DNA of 11,689 bases from JACCQS01 sp050999295 (lineage in GTDB: Bacteria; Actinomycetota; Actinomycetes; Mycobacteriales; Geodermatophilaceae), in assembly GCA_050999295.1 (NCBI GenBank), contig JBPCPI010000103.1, forward strand, positions 1 to 11,689. The letters are read 5' to 3'. Position 1 is the stretch's first letter. Each line of letters opens with the position of its first letter. The notes beneath the pieces were generated by a model that searched no databases, had not been told where the DNA came from, and was given only the letters and a program-made list of their open reading frames with translations. The position numbers were made by a program, and so were the translations under genes. Below, piece after piece: positions 1 through 6,491 of this stretch.

Positions 1-1665
1 AGCCCGCTGATCGGTCCGTACGACGACCACCCGCGGCCCGCCCAGACCGAGGACTTTGCTCAACTGCTCAGCCGCGGTCACCTCCTGCGCCGGCCAGCCG
101 AGCGAACGTGCCACCTCGACCAGGTCCAACGAATGCGGCGTCCCGAACACCCGCTCGTAGTGCCGCTCGTACTCCGGCCGTCCAGGCTCCAGCTGGGCGA
201 AGATCCCGCCGCCTCTGTTGTCCAACACGACCAGCGTGAGATCGGGGCTCTGCTCCCTCGCCGGAATCGCCAGGCCGCCCAGATCATGCAGGAACGCCAA
301 ATCACCGATCAGGGCGAAGGAGGGCCGGGTGGGGTCGGACGCTGCGATCCCGACTGCGGTCGATATCGAGCCGTCGATGCCAGCCACGCCTCGATTCGCC
401 AGCATCTGCACCCCGTCCCTCGGCGCGGCGTACCGGTCTAGGTCCCTGATCGGCGTCGAGGAGCCGAGAAACAGCCGGGAGCCGATCGGCAGCCGGCAGA
501 CCAGATCCCGAGCCACCTTCGCCCCACCCAGGTAGGCCTCATCGACGATCCGGTCCTGATGGTTCGACAGCGCATCGCCGGCTGCCGCGAATAGGTCCAC
601 CAACGCGGTCCCGGCCCCACCCTCGGCCGACCCGCGTGACGCGTCCTCGCGATGGCGCAGAGCATCGATCGGGAGTCCCCGGTCCGGCCACTGTGGACCG
701 AACTCGTAGCGCTCGACCTGAACATCCTTGTGCTCCAACAGCCGTTGTACGGCCCGGCTCAGCGTCGCCCGCCCTACGCAGACGATGCGCCGCGGCCGAT
801 GCCGGTCCAGAAACGCGTCAGACTCGAGCAGCCCCAGATAGGCAGGTACCGCAACCGAACCTGCATTCCCGGTCGGCTCGGCGAGAATCGGCCACCCGTT
901 ACGCCGGGCTATCGCGACCGCGATCTCACTGACCTCGACGGTCGTGTCACCTAGGACCAGCCAGGTCGGGTCCACGCCGTCCACATCGGAGAGCGCAGTC
1001 TCGGCCGGTCCGGCGCGTGGCTGCCTCGATGTCCACGGCAATCCCCCGGCGCGGCCGTGCAGCGGTTCCGGCCAGTTGTCCTCGGCCTCGCCCCGGCGAC
1101 CGGACTCGGGCATCCCCGGCAACAACGGGGCGCGCAACGGCAGATTCAGGTGCACCGCACCGGGGCGCCCGTCCACATCACCACGCGCGCATGCCAACGC
1201 CTCGCACGCCAGCGAACGCCAACGGTTGTGGCTTCCCTTCCGCCGCTCCGGCACCTCGACGTCGGCGAAGAACCGCACGGCACCGCCGTACAGCCGGACC
1301 TGGTCGATGGTCTGATTCGCACCCGTACCTCGCATCTCGGGCGGGCGATCCGCCGTCAGCGCCAGCAGTGCCACACCCGAGTACGAGGCCTCGAGCACGG
1401 CGGCGTGCAGGTGCGCAGCCGCCGTACCCGAGGTGGTCAGGACCGGGACCGGCCGCCCGGAGCCCTTGGCCAGACCCAGCGCGAGAAACCCGGCGCTACG
1501 CTCGTCGGTGCGCACATGCAACTGCAGTCGCCCGTCGCGCTCGGCTGCCGCCAACGCGAGAGCGACTGGCGCAGAACGAGAGCCAGGAGCCAGCACCGCA
1601 TGCTCGACTCCGCCGCGGACCAGTTCGTCGACGAACACCTCGGCGAAGGCCGTAGCCGGGTTCAC
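1..1665 (-). CDS. menD: MenD, SEPHCHC synthase (C-terminal end cut by window edge)
   Basis: Thiamine-diphosphate enzyme that adds the succinic semialdehyde unit of 2-oxoglutarate to isochorismate, the first committed menaquinone step, in the cytosol. I translated the reverse strand without meeting a stop: 555 codons are present and the frame leaves the window at base 1. Family members are about 550-580 residues, so probably only a few residues are missing. Visible motifs are APGSRSAPVA (26-35), the HVRTDE segment with the conserved Glu at 55, TSGTAAAHLHAA (78-89), LTADRPPEMRGTGANQTIDQ (about 103-122), ANRGVAGIDGSIS (423-435) and the TPP/Mg-binding region GD-LAFLHDLGG (454-464) with LDNRGGGIF (481-489). 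The start is GTG at 1665; its first bases overlap the menC stop as GTGA, so translation is probably coupled to menC. The identification is firm. Confidence 0.95.
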   Translation of the reverse strand, partial: MNPATAFAEVFVDELVRGGVEHAVLAPGSRSAPVALALAAAERDGRLQLHVRTDERSAGFLALGLAKGSGRPVPVLTTSGTAAAHLHAAVLEASYSGVALLALTADRPPEMRGTGANQTIDQVRLYGGAVRFFADVEVPERRKGSHNRWRSLACEALACARGDVDGRPGAVHLNLPLRAPLLPGMPESGRRGEAEDNWPEPLHGRAGGLPWTSRQPRAGPAETALSDVDGVDPTWLVLGDTTVEVSEIAVAIARRNGWPILAEPTGNAGSVAVPAYLGLLESDAFLDRHRPRRIVCVGRATLSRAVQRLLEHKDVQVERYEFGPQWPDRGLPIDALRHREDASRGSAEGGAGTALVDLFAAAGDALSNHQDRIVDEAYLGGAKVARDLVCRLPIGSRLFLGSSTPIRDLDRYAAPRDGVQMLANRGVAGIDGSISTAVGIAASDPTRPSFALIGDLAFLHDLGGLAIPAREQSPDLTLVVLDNRGGGIFAQLEPGRPEYERHYERVFGTPHSLDLVEVARSLGWPAQEVTAAEQLSKVLGLGGPRVVVVRTDQRA

Positions 1666-2657
1666 GCCGTTCGTTCTGGACGCATAGCCGGTCCATCGAC
1701 GGTGGTCAGCCGTTCGGACCATCGTCGGGTTGTCGCCTCGTCGGCCGCCACGTCAGCGCGCAGATCCGGATTCACCGACCGAACCGGAAGAAAGCCGTCG
1801 ACCGGCACCAGCGGATCGGAGCACACGTCCCCATCCAGCAGCGCCCCCGTGGCCAGGCCACACGCATAGGGCAACTCGGGCAGAGCGGCCGCCAGCGCAA
1901 CGCCGGCGGCCAGTCCGACCGAGGTCTCCAACGCCGAGGAGACCACCACTGGCAGACCGCACCGCTCGGCAACCGCAAGCGCGCGCCGCACGCCACCCAA
2001 TGGCGCCACCTTCAACACCGCGATGTCAGCCGCCCCCAACACGGCCACCCGCAAGGGGTCCTGTGCCCTGCGGATCGACTCGTCGGCCGCGATCGGAACA
2101 TCGACCCGAACACGCACCGCCGCCAACTCCTCCAACGACCTGCATGGCTGTTCTACGTACTCCAGCTCACCGGCGGCTCGGTCGAGCGCGGCGATCGCCG
2201 CGATCGCCTCATCGACCGACCAGGCGCCGTTGGCATCCACCCGGATCGCACCGCCAGCGCCAAGCGCGTCCCGTACGGCAGCCACTCGCTCCACGTCATC
2301 TCCGAGCGACTGGCCGGGCTCGGCGACCTTCACCTTCGCCGTACGGCAACCCGAAGCCAGCACGACCGCCTGCGCGGCCTCAGCGGTCACCGCCGCGACC
2401 GTGCAGTTGACCGGGATCCGGTCTCGCAGCGGAGCCGGCCACGTCCCGGCCGCTGCCTCGACGGCACAGGACCACCAGCGCCCAGCCTCGGCGGCGGCGT
2501 AGTCCCAGAATGGCGAGAACTCACCCCAGCCCGACGGTCCGCGGATCAGCATCCCCTCGCGAATTGTGATCCCGCGAAACCGAGTCCGCAACGGAATCGA
2601 GTACACCGCCACCGCGCTACGCCGGCCCTGCGATGACGTCCAGGCGGGCTCAGACAC
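1662..2657 (-). CDS. menC: MenC, o-succinylbenzoate synthase
   Basis: Enolase-superfamily enzyme that dehydrates SHCHC to o-succinylbenzoate in menaquinone synthesis, using a bound Mg ion. The protein is 331 residues, close to mycobacterial MenC. Superfamily residues are in order: the KxK pair at 108/110 (TAKVKV), metal ligands Asp141 (RVDANGAW), Glu169 (YVEQPC) and Asp192 (IAADES), and catalytic Lys216 (AVLKVAP). The N-terminal IPLRTRFRG and WGEFSPF segments match the actinobacterial subtype. The start is GTG at 2657; an in-frame GTG at codon 16 is possible, but the TAATCT box ending 8 bases upstream fits a leaderless start at 2657, and no Shine-Dalgarno sequence is visible. The gene is divergent from menE with a 20-base gap, and its TGA overlaps the menD GTG by 4 bases. 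Confidence 0.95.
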   Translation of the reverse strand: MSEPAWTSSQGRRSAVAVYSIPLRTRFRGITIREGMLIRGPSGWGEFSPFWDYAAAEAGRWWSCAVEAAAGTWPAPLRDRIPVNCTVAAVTAEAAQAVVLASGCRTAKVKVAEPGQSLGDDVERVAAVRDALGAGGAIRVDANGAWSVDEAIAAIAALDRAAGELEYVEQPCRSLEELAAVRVRVDVPIAADESIRRAQDPLRVAVLGAADIAVLKVAPLGGVRRALAVAERCGLPVVVSSALETSVGLAAGVALAAALPELPYACGLATGALLDGDVCSDPLVPVDGFLPVRSVNPDLRADVAADEATTRRWSERLTTVDGPAMRPERTA

Positions 2658-2663
2658 GCGGGT

Positions 2664-2670
2664 TAGATTA
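2664..2670. promoter_or_regulatory. Shared symmetrical -10 element for divergent menC and menE
   Basis: The 20-base gap between the divergent start codons contains TAGATTA. Read rightward it gives TAGATT (2664-2669); read leftward it gives TAATCT (2670-2665). Both fit the actinobacterial TANNNT -10 pattern. Counting seven bases from the last T puts +1 near 2676 for menE (ATG at 2678) and near 2658 for menC (GTG at 2657). Neither gene has a Shine-Dalgarno sequence, so two leaderless mRNAs are likely. The promoter call is inferred from sequence only; no convincing -35 box is seen. Confidence 0.6.
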
Positions 2671-2677
2671 GTCGCCG

Positions 2678-3847
2678 ATGGCTCGCCCCCTGACGGTTGT
2701 GCCCGCGCAGCCGGTGGCCGCCGTCACGAACGCCCTGATCGACGCCCTGTCCGGTGGCACCGCGCTGTGCGTACTCCCGGCCACCCCTGAGCCATCCGGT
2801 CGTGGCTGGGCAACCGCCCTGCACCTGGACCAGCCCGCTCCCGACGAGGTCGCCGCACTGGTCGCAACATCCGGTTCCACCGGCCGGCCACATGCAGTGC
2901 TGCTCACCGCGGGGGCGTTGCTGGCCAGCGCGCACGCCGCCTTGCGCCGACTGGACGGGCCAGGGGCCTGGCTGCTCGCCCTGCCGCCGTCCTCGGTCGG
3001 CGGTCTCCAGGTACTCATCCGAAGTCACATGGCGAGCCTCGACCCGGTCTGTCTCGACCTCATCGCGGGTTTTCACCCGGACGCCTTCGCGCTCGCCGCG
3101 CGGGAGTTGCCCGGCGGTCCGCCGCACTACACCTCCCTGGTGCCCACCCAACTCCGCCGACTCGTCGATGCGGGCGGGGCCGCCCTCGAAGCCTTGGCCG
3201 GCTTCGACGCCGTACTCATCGGCGGTGCAGCCCTCGACGCGGCCTTACGCACCGCGGCGGAGGCCGCCGGTGTTCGGATCGTCTCCACGTACGGCATGAC
3301 CGAGACCTCCGGCGGCTGCGTGTACGACGGTGTCCCGTTAGAGGGAGTGCACGTGCGAGCTTCGCCGACGGGCCTGCGGATCGGCGGCGAAGTCGTGGCC
3401 CTCGGCTACCACGCAGAGCCCGAGGAGACGCGGAAGTCCTTTGTGGACGACTGGTTCCGCACTCACGACCTGGGTCAGGTCGCCGGCAACGGAAGGGTTT
3501 CGGTGACCGGCCGGATCGACGACGTCATCATCAGCGGCGGCATCAACGTCGCGGCCGGGGCAGTGGAGGAGGTTCTCCGCGACTGCGCCGGGATCGCCGA
3601 CGTTGCCGTACTCGGGCGACCCGACCCGGAATGGGGCCAAGCCGTCATCGCCCTCGTCGTACCCGTCGCAGGGGGCAACGTCGGCCTGGCCGAACTCCGG
3701 GCCTGCGTGGCCGCGCGCATCGGGGCCGCTGCCGCGCCCCGCGAGATTCGCACCGTGCCCGCCCTGCCGCGCCTGCACTCGGGCAAGCTCGACCGGGTTG
3801 CCGCGCAACTCCTCGTGGCCGAACCGTCTCCGGAGGGGCTCGGGTGA
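2678..3847 (+). CDS. menE: MenE, o-succinylbenzoate--CoA ligase
   Basis: ANL-family adenylate-forming ligase that activates o-succinylbenzoate with ATP and CoA, giving the thioester used by MenB. At 389 residues it is the short actinobacterial form. Visible motifs are the phosphate loop TSGSTGRPH (64-72), the aromatic/adenine motif STYGMTETSGG (203-213), the ribose-binding Asp in WFRTHDLG (259-266), the hinge GRIDDVIISGG (278-288) and the catalytic Lys370 in LHSGKLDR (366-373). ATG at 2678 has no Shine-Dalgarno sequence but sits 9 bases after a TAGATT box, so the mRNA may be leaderless. The stop overlaps the menA GTG (GTGA, 3844-3847), indicating a coupled menE-menA operon. Confidence 0.95.
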   Translation: MARPLTVVPAQPVAAVTNALIDALSGGTALCVLPATPEPSGRGWATALHLDQPAPDEVAALVATSGSTGRPHAVLLTAGALLASAHAALRRLDGPGAWLLALPPSSVGGLQVLIRSHMASLDPVCLDLIAGFHPDAFALAARELPGGPPHYTSLVPTQLRRLVDAGGAALEALAGFDAVLIGGAALDAALRTAAEAAGVRIVSTYGMTETSGGCVYDGVPLEGVHVRASPTGLRIGGEVVALGYHAEPEETRKSFVDDWFRTHDLGQVAGNGRVSVTGRIDDVIISGGINVAAGAVEEVLRDCAGIADVAVLGRPDPEWGQAVIALVVPVAGGNVGLAELRACVAARIGAAAAPREIRTVPALPRLHSGKLDRVAAQLLVAEPSPEGLG

Positions 3848-4710
3848 CCGGCCTGCGCGACTGGGTCGCCGGCGCCCGGCCCCGCACGCTCCCGGCGGCG
3901 GTAGCTCCGGTACTCGTCGGGACCGGCGCCGCCGCTGGCGTCGGTGCCTTGGATGCCGGCCGTGCGGTGCTGGCCCTGCTGGTCTCCCTGGCCCTGCAGA
4001 TCGGGGTGAACTACGCCAACGACTACTCCGACGGCGTACGCGGAACCGATGCCGAGCGGATCGGGCCGACGCGGCTGGTCGCGGCGGGTCTGGCCACCGC
4101 ATCGGCGGTGCGTACCGCCGCGCTGACCTGCTTCGCGATCGCCGCCGTGGCCGGTCTCGTCCTGGTCGCGATGACCACCTGGTGGCTGGTCGCGGTCGGC
4201 GCGTTCGCGATCGGCGCCGCCTGGTTCTACACCGGGGGGACCAAGCCGTACGGCTACCGAGCGCTGGGCGAGGTGTCGGTGTTCCTGTTCTTCGGAGTGG
4301 TGGCCGTCGTCGGGACTGCCTTCGTGCAGGCCGAGCGGATCCTGCCGCAGGCGGTCGCGGCCTCCATCCCGGTCGGACTGCTGGCCTGCGCGCTGCTGGT
4401 CGTCAACAACCTGCGCGACATCGACGGTGACGCCGTCTCGGGGAAGCGGACTCTGGCCGTCGTCCTCGGAGAACACCGAACCCGGTGGCTGTACGCCGCA
4501 CTGATCGTCCTGAGCTTCGTTGTTGTCGCCGGGTTGGCCGCCTATCGGCCGTTCGCGGCGCTCGGGTTGGCCGCCGCGATCCTGGCGCTGCCTCCGGTGG
4601 GGTCCGTGCTGGGCGGGGCGCGCGGCCTGGTGCTGCTCCCGGCGCTGCGCGACACCGGATTGATGCAGTTACTGCTCGGGGTCCTGCTCGCGATCGGACT
4701 CGCCATCTGA
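3844..4710 (+). CDS. menA: MenA, 1,4-dihydroxy-2-naphthoate polyprenyltransferase
   Basis: UbiA-superfamily integral membrane enzyme that attaches the polyprenyl tail to 1,4-dihydroxy-2-naphthoate, giving demethylmenaquinone. The protein is 288 residues and almost wholly hydrophobic, with repeated membrane spans. Both Asp-rich motifs that bind Mg-diphosphate are present: NDYSDGVRGTD (59-69) and NNLRDIDGD (188-196), followed by GKRTLAVVLG. The GARPRTLPAA segment near the N-terminus is typical of MenA. The start is GTG at 3844, overlapping the menE stop by 4 bases; longer upstream in-frame starts lie inside menE and lack MenA similarity. The 3' end overlaps the convergent DUF4229 gene by 42 bases. 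Confidence 0.95.
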   Translation: MTGLRDWVAGARPRTLPAAVAPVLVGTGAAAGVGALDAGRAVLALLVSLALQIGVNYANDYSDGVRGTDAERIGPTRLVAAGLATASAVRTAALTCFAIAAVAGLVLVAMTTWWLVAVGAFAIGAAWFYTGGTKPYGYRALGEVSVFLFFGVVAVVGTAFVQAERILPQAVAASIPVGLLACALLVVNNLRDIDGDAVSGKRTLAVVLGEHRTRWLYAALIVLSFVVVAGLAAYRPFAALGLAAAILALPPVGSVLGGARGLVLLPALRDTGLMQLLLGVLLAIGLAI

Positions 4711-4941
4711 GCCACCGCGCAGCCGCGCCCGCACTGCGGCTCGGGCCTCCCGACGCTCGTTGATCGCCGTGGTGAGGGCCGCACGCTGCTTGCCCAGCAG
4801 AAAGTACGAGGCCGGCATCGATAGCAGCAGCGCAAAGAGAATGCCGGGATAGCTGCCCAGGTTGGCCGCCCAGAGCAGGGCCAGCAGGACGGCGAAGATG
4901 GCGATCCGGCACGCGGTGTAGACCACGACCGCCTTAAGCAC
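4669..4941 (-). CDS. DUF4229-type small membrane protein
   Basis: Protein of 90 residues with two predicted membrane spans (about 5-26 and 31-49) joined by a short NLGSYPG turn, then KQR and a strongly charged C-terminal tail (NERREARAAVRARL, ending DREQDPEQ). The layout and the SMPASYFLL-KQR segment resemble the actinobacterial DUF4229 family, which has no established function and is often found near menaquinone genes; that assignment is from memory. The start is GTG at 4941, overlapping the stop of the upstream regulator gene by 8 bases, so the two are probably co-transcribed and coupled. It is convergent with menA, and its last 42 bases lie within the menA coding sequence. An in-frame extension upstream exists but only shadows the regulator gene. 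Confidence 0.8.
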   Translation of the reverse strand: MLKAVVVYTACRIAIFAVLLALLWAANLGSYPGILFALLLSMPASYFLLGKQRAALTTAINERREARAAVRARLRGGSDGESDREQDPEQ

Positions 4942-5425
4942 TTCGGTCCTCCCATCTGGTCGACAGGACCACCGTCGTCCGGGTTCGAGCCACGCCTCGG
5001 AGCCGGCTGATCGCCGAGACGATGCGCTCCAACGCCGCGATGTCGGCCACCCGTACCCGGAGCAGGAATGCCTCCTCGCCGGCGACGTAGAAGCAGTCGG
5101 TGATCTCCGGCAGCTGCCGCAGTGCCTCCACGAGATCCTCGTCTGATTCGACGTCGGACTCGAAGACGCCCACGAGTGCGGTGACCGCCTCCCCAACGGC
5201 CGCCCGATCGACTGCGGCGTGGTATCCGAGGATGACGCCGGAGGACTCCAGCTTGGACACCCGCTCATGCACAGACGGAGCCGAGAGACCGACCGTGCGC
5301 GCGAGTTCGGCGTACGAGGCTCGACCATTGGCACGCAACAGCGAGACGATCCGGCGATCCACGTCGTCGATGATCGATGCTCCTCTTCTCCGGCGGATCG
5401 GTCGGACCCGAGGCGAGACGCCCAC
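4934..5425 (-). CDS. Lrp/AsnC-family transcriptional regulator (start uncertain)
   Basis: DNA-binding regulator of the feast/famine family. In the longest form (163 residues) a winged helix-turn-helix covers about 20-65 (DDVDRRIVSLLR, then SYAELARTVGLSAPSVHERV), and a C-terminal ligand-binding RAM domain covers about 82-155 (ALVGVFESD, then the ITDCFYVAGEEAFLLRVRV strand-turn). The ligand is unknown. Starts: GTG at 5425 lacks a good ribosome site. A strong AGGAG at 5384-5380 stands 5 and 8 bases before two ATC codons (5374 and 5371), which would give a 146- or 145-residue protein beginning right at the DNA-binding domain. The gene is divergent from the small membrane protein at 5481 and overlaps the following DUF4229 gene by 8 bases. 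It could regulate that gene or itself. Confidence 0.88.
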   Translation of the reverse strand: MGVSPRVRPIRRRRGASIIDDVDRRIVSLLRANGRASYAELARTVGLSAPSVHERVSKLESSGVILGYHAAVDRAAVGEAVTALVGVFESDVESDEDLVEALRQLPEITDCFYVAGEEAFLLRVRVADIAALERIVSAISRLRGVARTRTTVVLSTRWEDRSA

Positions 5426-5449
5426 CCGGCAATATCTTCACCCCGCGGG

Positions 5450-5455
5450 TATCGT
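5450..5455 (+). promoter_or_regulatory. Possible -10 box for the small membrane protein
   Basis: TATCGT matches TANNNT and would place +1 near 5462. That is just upstream of an AGGGGG ribosome site (5467-5472) and a TTG start at 5481. The 8-base palindrome CCCGCGGG (5442-5449) abuts it and could be a regulator site. This is weak evidence from sequence alone. Confidence 0.35.
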
Positions 5456-5480
5456 GGGTCCCTCTCAGGGGGTGAACAGG

Positions 5481-5711
5481 TTGTACGTCCTCATCGGCAT
5501 CGTGTTGATCGGTGCGCTGCTGTTCGTCCTGTGGAAGATGAGCGGCCCAGGGAACCCCTCCGCCGGCGGGCGTCCGCGCGGATCCGTACGGCCTGCCAGA
5601 CCTCCGGTCCGGAAGCCCATCCGACGCGAGCCCCTGGCGCCCGACGATGACCCCGAGTTCCTCCGTGAGCTGGATCGTCGCGCCCGCCGTGAGGAAGACC
5701 CGCCCGCCTGA
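5481..5711 (+). CDS. Small single-span membrane protein, function unknown
   Basis: Protein of 76 residues if it starts at TTG 5481, which has AGGGGG (5467-5472) eight bases upstream. GTG at 5472 in the same frame would add three residues but overlaps that ribosome site. Residues 2-18 form one hydrophobic helix (YVLIGIVLIGALLFVLW). A Pro/Arg/Gly-rich basic stretch (about 22-51) and an acidic-basic tail (DDDPEFLRELDRRARREED) follow. The basic flank after the helix suggests a cytoplasmic C-terminus. It is not a shadow of a gene on the other strand. It ends one base from the convergent vapC stop and is divergent from the Lrp/AsnC gene. I do not recognise a named family; the call rests on the start site, the helix and the free space. 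Confidence 0.6.
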   Translation: MYVLIGIVLIGALLFVLWKMSGPGNPSAGGRPRGSVRPARPPVRKPIRREPLAPDDDPEFLRELDRRARREEDPPA

Positions 5712-5712
5712 G

Positions 5713-6144
5713 TCAGGCTGTGGGCGGCCTGCTCCAGCGAACCCCTGGGAAGCGGCCGAAGTCGCTGTCGTAGGTAACAATGGTGCCCCGGTGCTCGATC
5801 GCGAGCGCAGCCAGGTGCGCGTCGCTGGTCAGATTGCCGCCGGTGCCGGTGCCGTCGAGCAGGGTCCGCAGGACTTGTAGGTGCTGGACAGTCGGCTCGA
5901 GCAGCACGCTGGTGGGTTGTGCGAGCCAGTCGCCCACGCGATCGAGGGCGCCCTCTACCGGCAAGGGGGCCGGGAACAAGCCGGGCTTGGTGGAGAGCCG
6001 GAGGAACGCGAGCAGCGCCAACCAGGTGAAGCCCACCGTCGAGCCGCCGGTCAGCTCTCCGTCCAGCCACGAGCGAGCATCTTCATGGCGGTCGGCGGAG
6101 GTGTTGACCGCGTAGAGCAGGACGTTCGCGTCGACGACGTTCAC
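5713..6144 (-). CDS. vapC: VapC-type PIN-domain ribonuclease toxin
   Basis: PIN-domain endoribonuclease of 143 residues, the toxin of a type II toxin-antitoxin pair. Acidic residues expected at the metal site are Asp5 (VVDANVLLYAVN), Asp108 (NLTSDAHLAALA), and Asp126 and Asp128 (VTYDSDFGRF). The position that holds Glu in many PIN proteins lies in FTWLALLAFLRL, which has no acidic residue. The same pattern with FLR is seen in a mycobacterial VapC subgroup (VapC33-like, from memory), so this is probably a subfamily trait rather than inactivation. The start is GTG at 6144, overlapping the vapB TGA by 4 bases (GTGA), the usual coupled antitoxin-toxin order. The RNA target is unknown. Confidence 0.9.
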   Translation of the reverse strand: MNVVDANVLLYAVNTSADRHEDARSWLDGELTGGSTVGFTWLALLAFLRLSTKPGLFPAPLPVEGALDRVGDWLAQPTSVLLEPTVQHLQVLRTLLDGTGTGGNLTSDAHLAALAIEHRGTIVTYDSDFGRFPGVRWSRPPTA

Positions 6145-6389
6145 TTGCCCACGCGCGTCCTACGGATCAGCTCTTCGTCCTCGAGCTCACCAGCCAGCTG
6201 CAAGGCGCGGTCCAGGTTCACGGTTGGGATTCCGAGTTCCGCCGTCGCGGTCCGGAAGGGTTCGCGAGGAGCGCCCGCGCCCGCGCGGACGGCATCGTTC
6301 AGGGCTTGCTTGAACGTGATCCCGTGCTCGCGCATCCTCCCCTGGACGAGAGCAGCGGTGTCGGGATCCAGTGTAACGGTGGTGCGCAT
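6141..6389 (-). CDS. vapB: VapB-type ribbon-helix-helix antitoxin
   Basis: Antitoxin of 82 residues that should bind VapC and repress its own operon. The N-terminal MRTTVTLDPDTAALVQGRM is a typical ribbon-helix-helix strand plus first helix, with a second helix at ITFKQALNDAVRAG (24-37). The C-terminal part (about 45-80: FRTATAELGIPTVNLDRALQ, then acidic ELEDEELI) is the expected toxin-wrapping segment. I chose ATG at 6389 over the in-frame ATG at 6404, because the shorter form starts exactly at the DNA-binding strand and lies exactly one leaderless spacing after TATGAT. There is no Shine-Dalgarno sequence. Confidence 0.9.
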   Translation of the reverse strand: MRTTVTLDPDTAALVQGRMREHGITFKQALNDAVRAGAGAPREPFRTATAELGIPTVNLDRALQLAGELEDEELIRRTRVGK

Positions 6390-6411
6390 CACTACATCAT
6401 ACATGGTGATG
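6387..6411. promoter_or_regulatory. Candidate VapB operator (inverted repeat)
   Basis: Arms CATCAC (6387-6392) and GTGATG (6406-6411) are perfect complements around a 13-base centre holding the -10 box. Binding here would block RNA polymerase, as expected for autoregulation of a toxin-antitoxin operon. The arms are short, so this is a candidate only. Confidence 0.4.
6396..6401 (-). promoter_or_regulatory. vapBC -10 box (leaderless)
   Basis: TATGAT read leftward is one base from the consensus -10. Six bases separate its last T from ATG 6389, so predicted +1 is the A of the start codon. A CATCAC (6387-6392) and GTGATG (6406-6411) inverted repeat brackets the box and would suit a VapB operator. 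The promoter is inferred from sequence. Confidence 0.6.
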
Positions 6412-6491
6412 ATGGGATGCGCAGATCCTTCGCGACATGATCGTCTGCGCTCGCCCGTGCGGAAACCCGGCCCGTTCGAGTCCGGCGAGAA

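Noticed and set aside
1017..2502. Long rightward open frames opposite menD and menC (up to 270 residues)
   Set aside because: They lie fully antisense to two well-supported genes, have Arg/Pro/Ser-rich composition typical of GC-rich shadow frames, and show no recognisable motif.
3338..4476. Leftward open frames of 254 and 333 residues opposite menE/menA
   Set aside because: They are low-complexity Arg/Gly/Asp-rich translations antisense to menE and menA, whose catalytic motifs are intact.
5713..6144. Absence of the second conserved acidic residue in VapC, considered as loss of activity
   Set aside because: Other VapC proteins of the FLR subgroup show the same pattern and the remaining four Asp residues are intact.
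6419..6450. Inverted repeat GCGCAGA / TCTGCGC after the cupin stop, considered as a terminator
   Set aside because: The loop is 18 bases and no U-tract follows on either strand. The gap between the cupin stop and vapB (6390-6491) otherwise shows only the vapBC promoter region.
6471..6490. tRNA T-arm-like text (GTTCGAGTCC) between the cupin and vapB genes
   Set aside because: The flanking bases do not form a proper 5-bp stem and no acceptor, D or anticodon arm can be found nearby.
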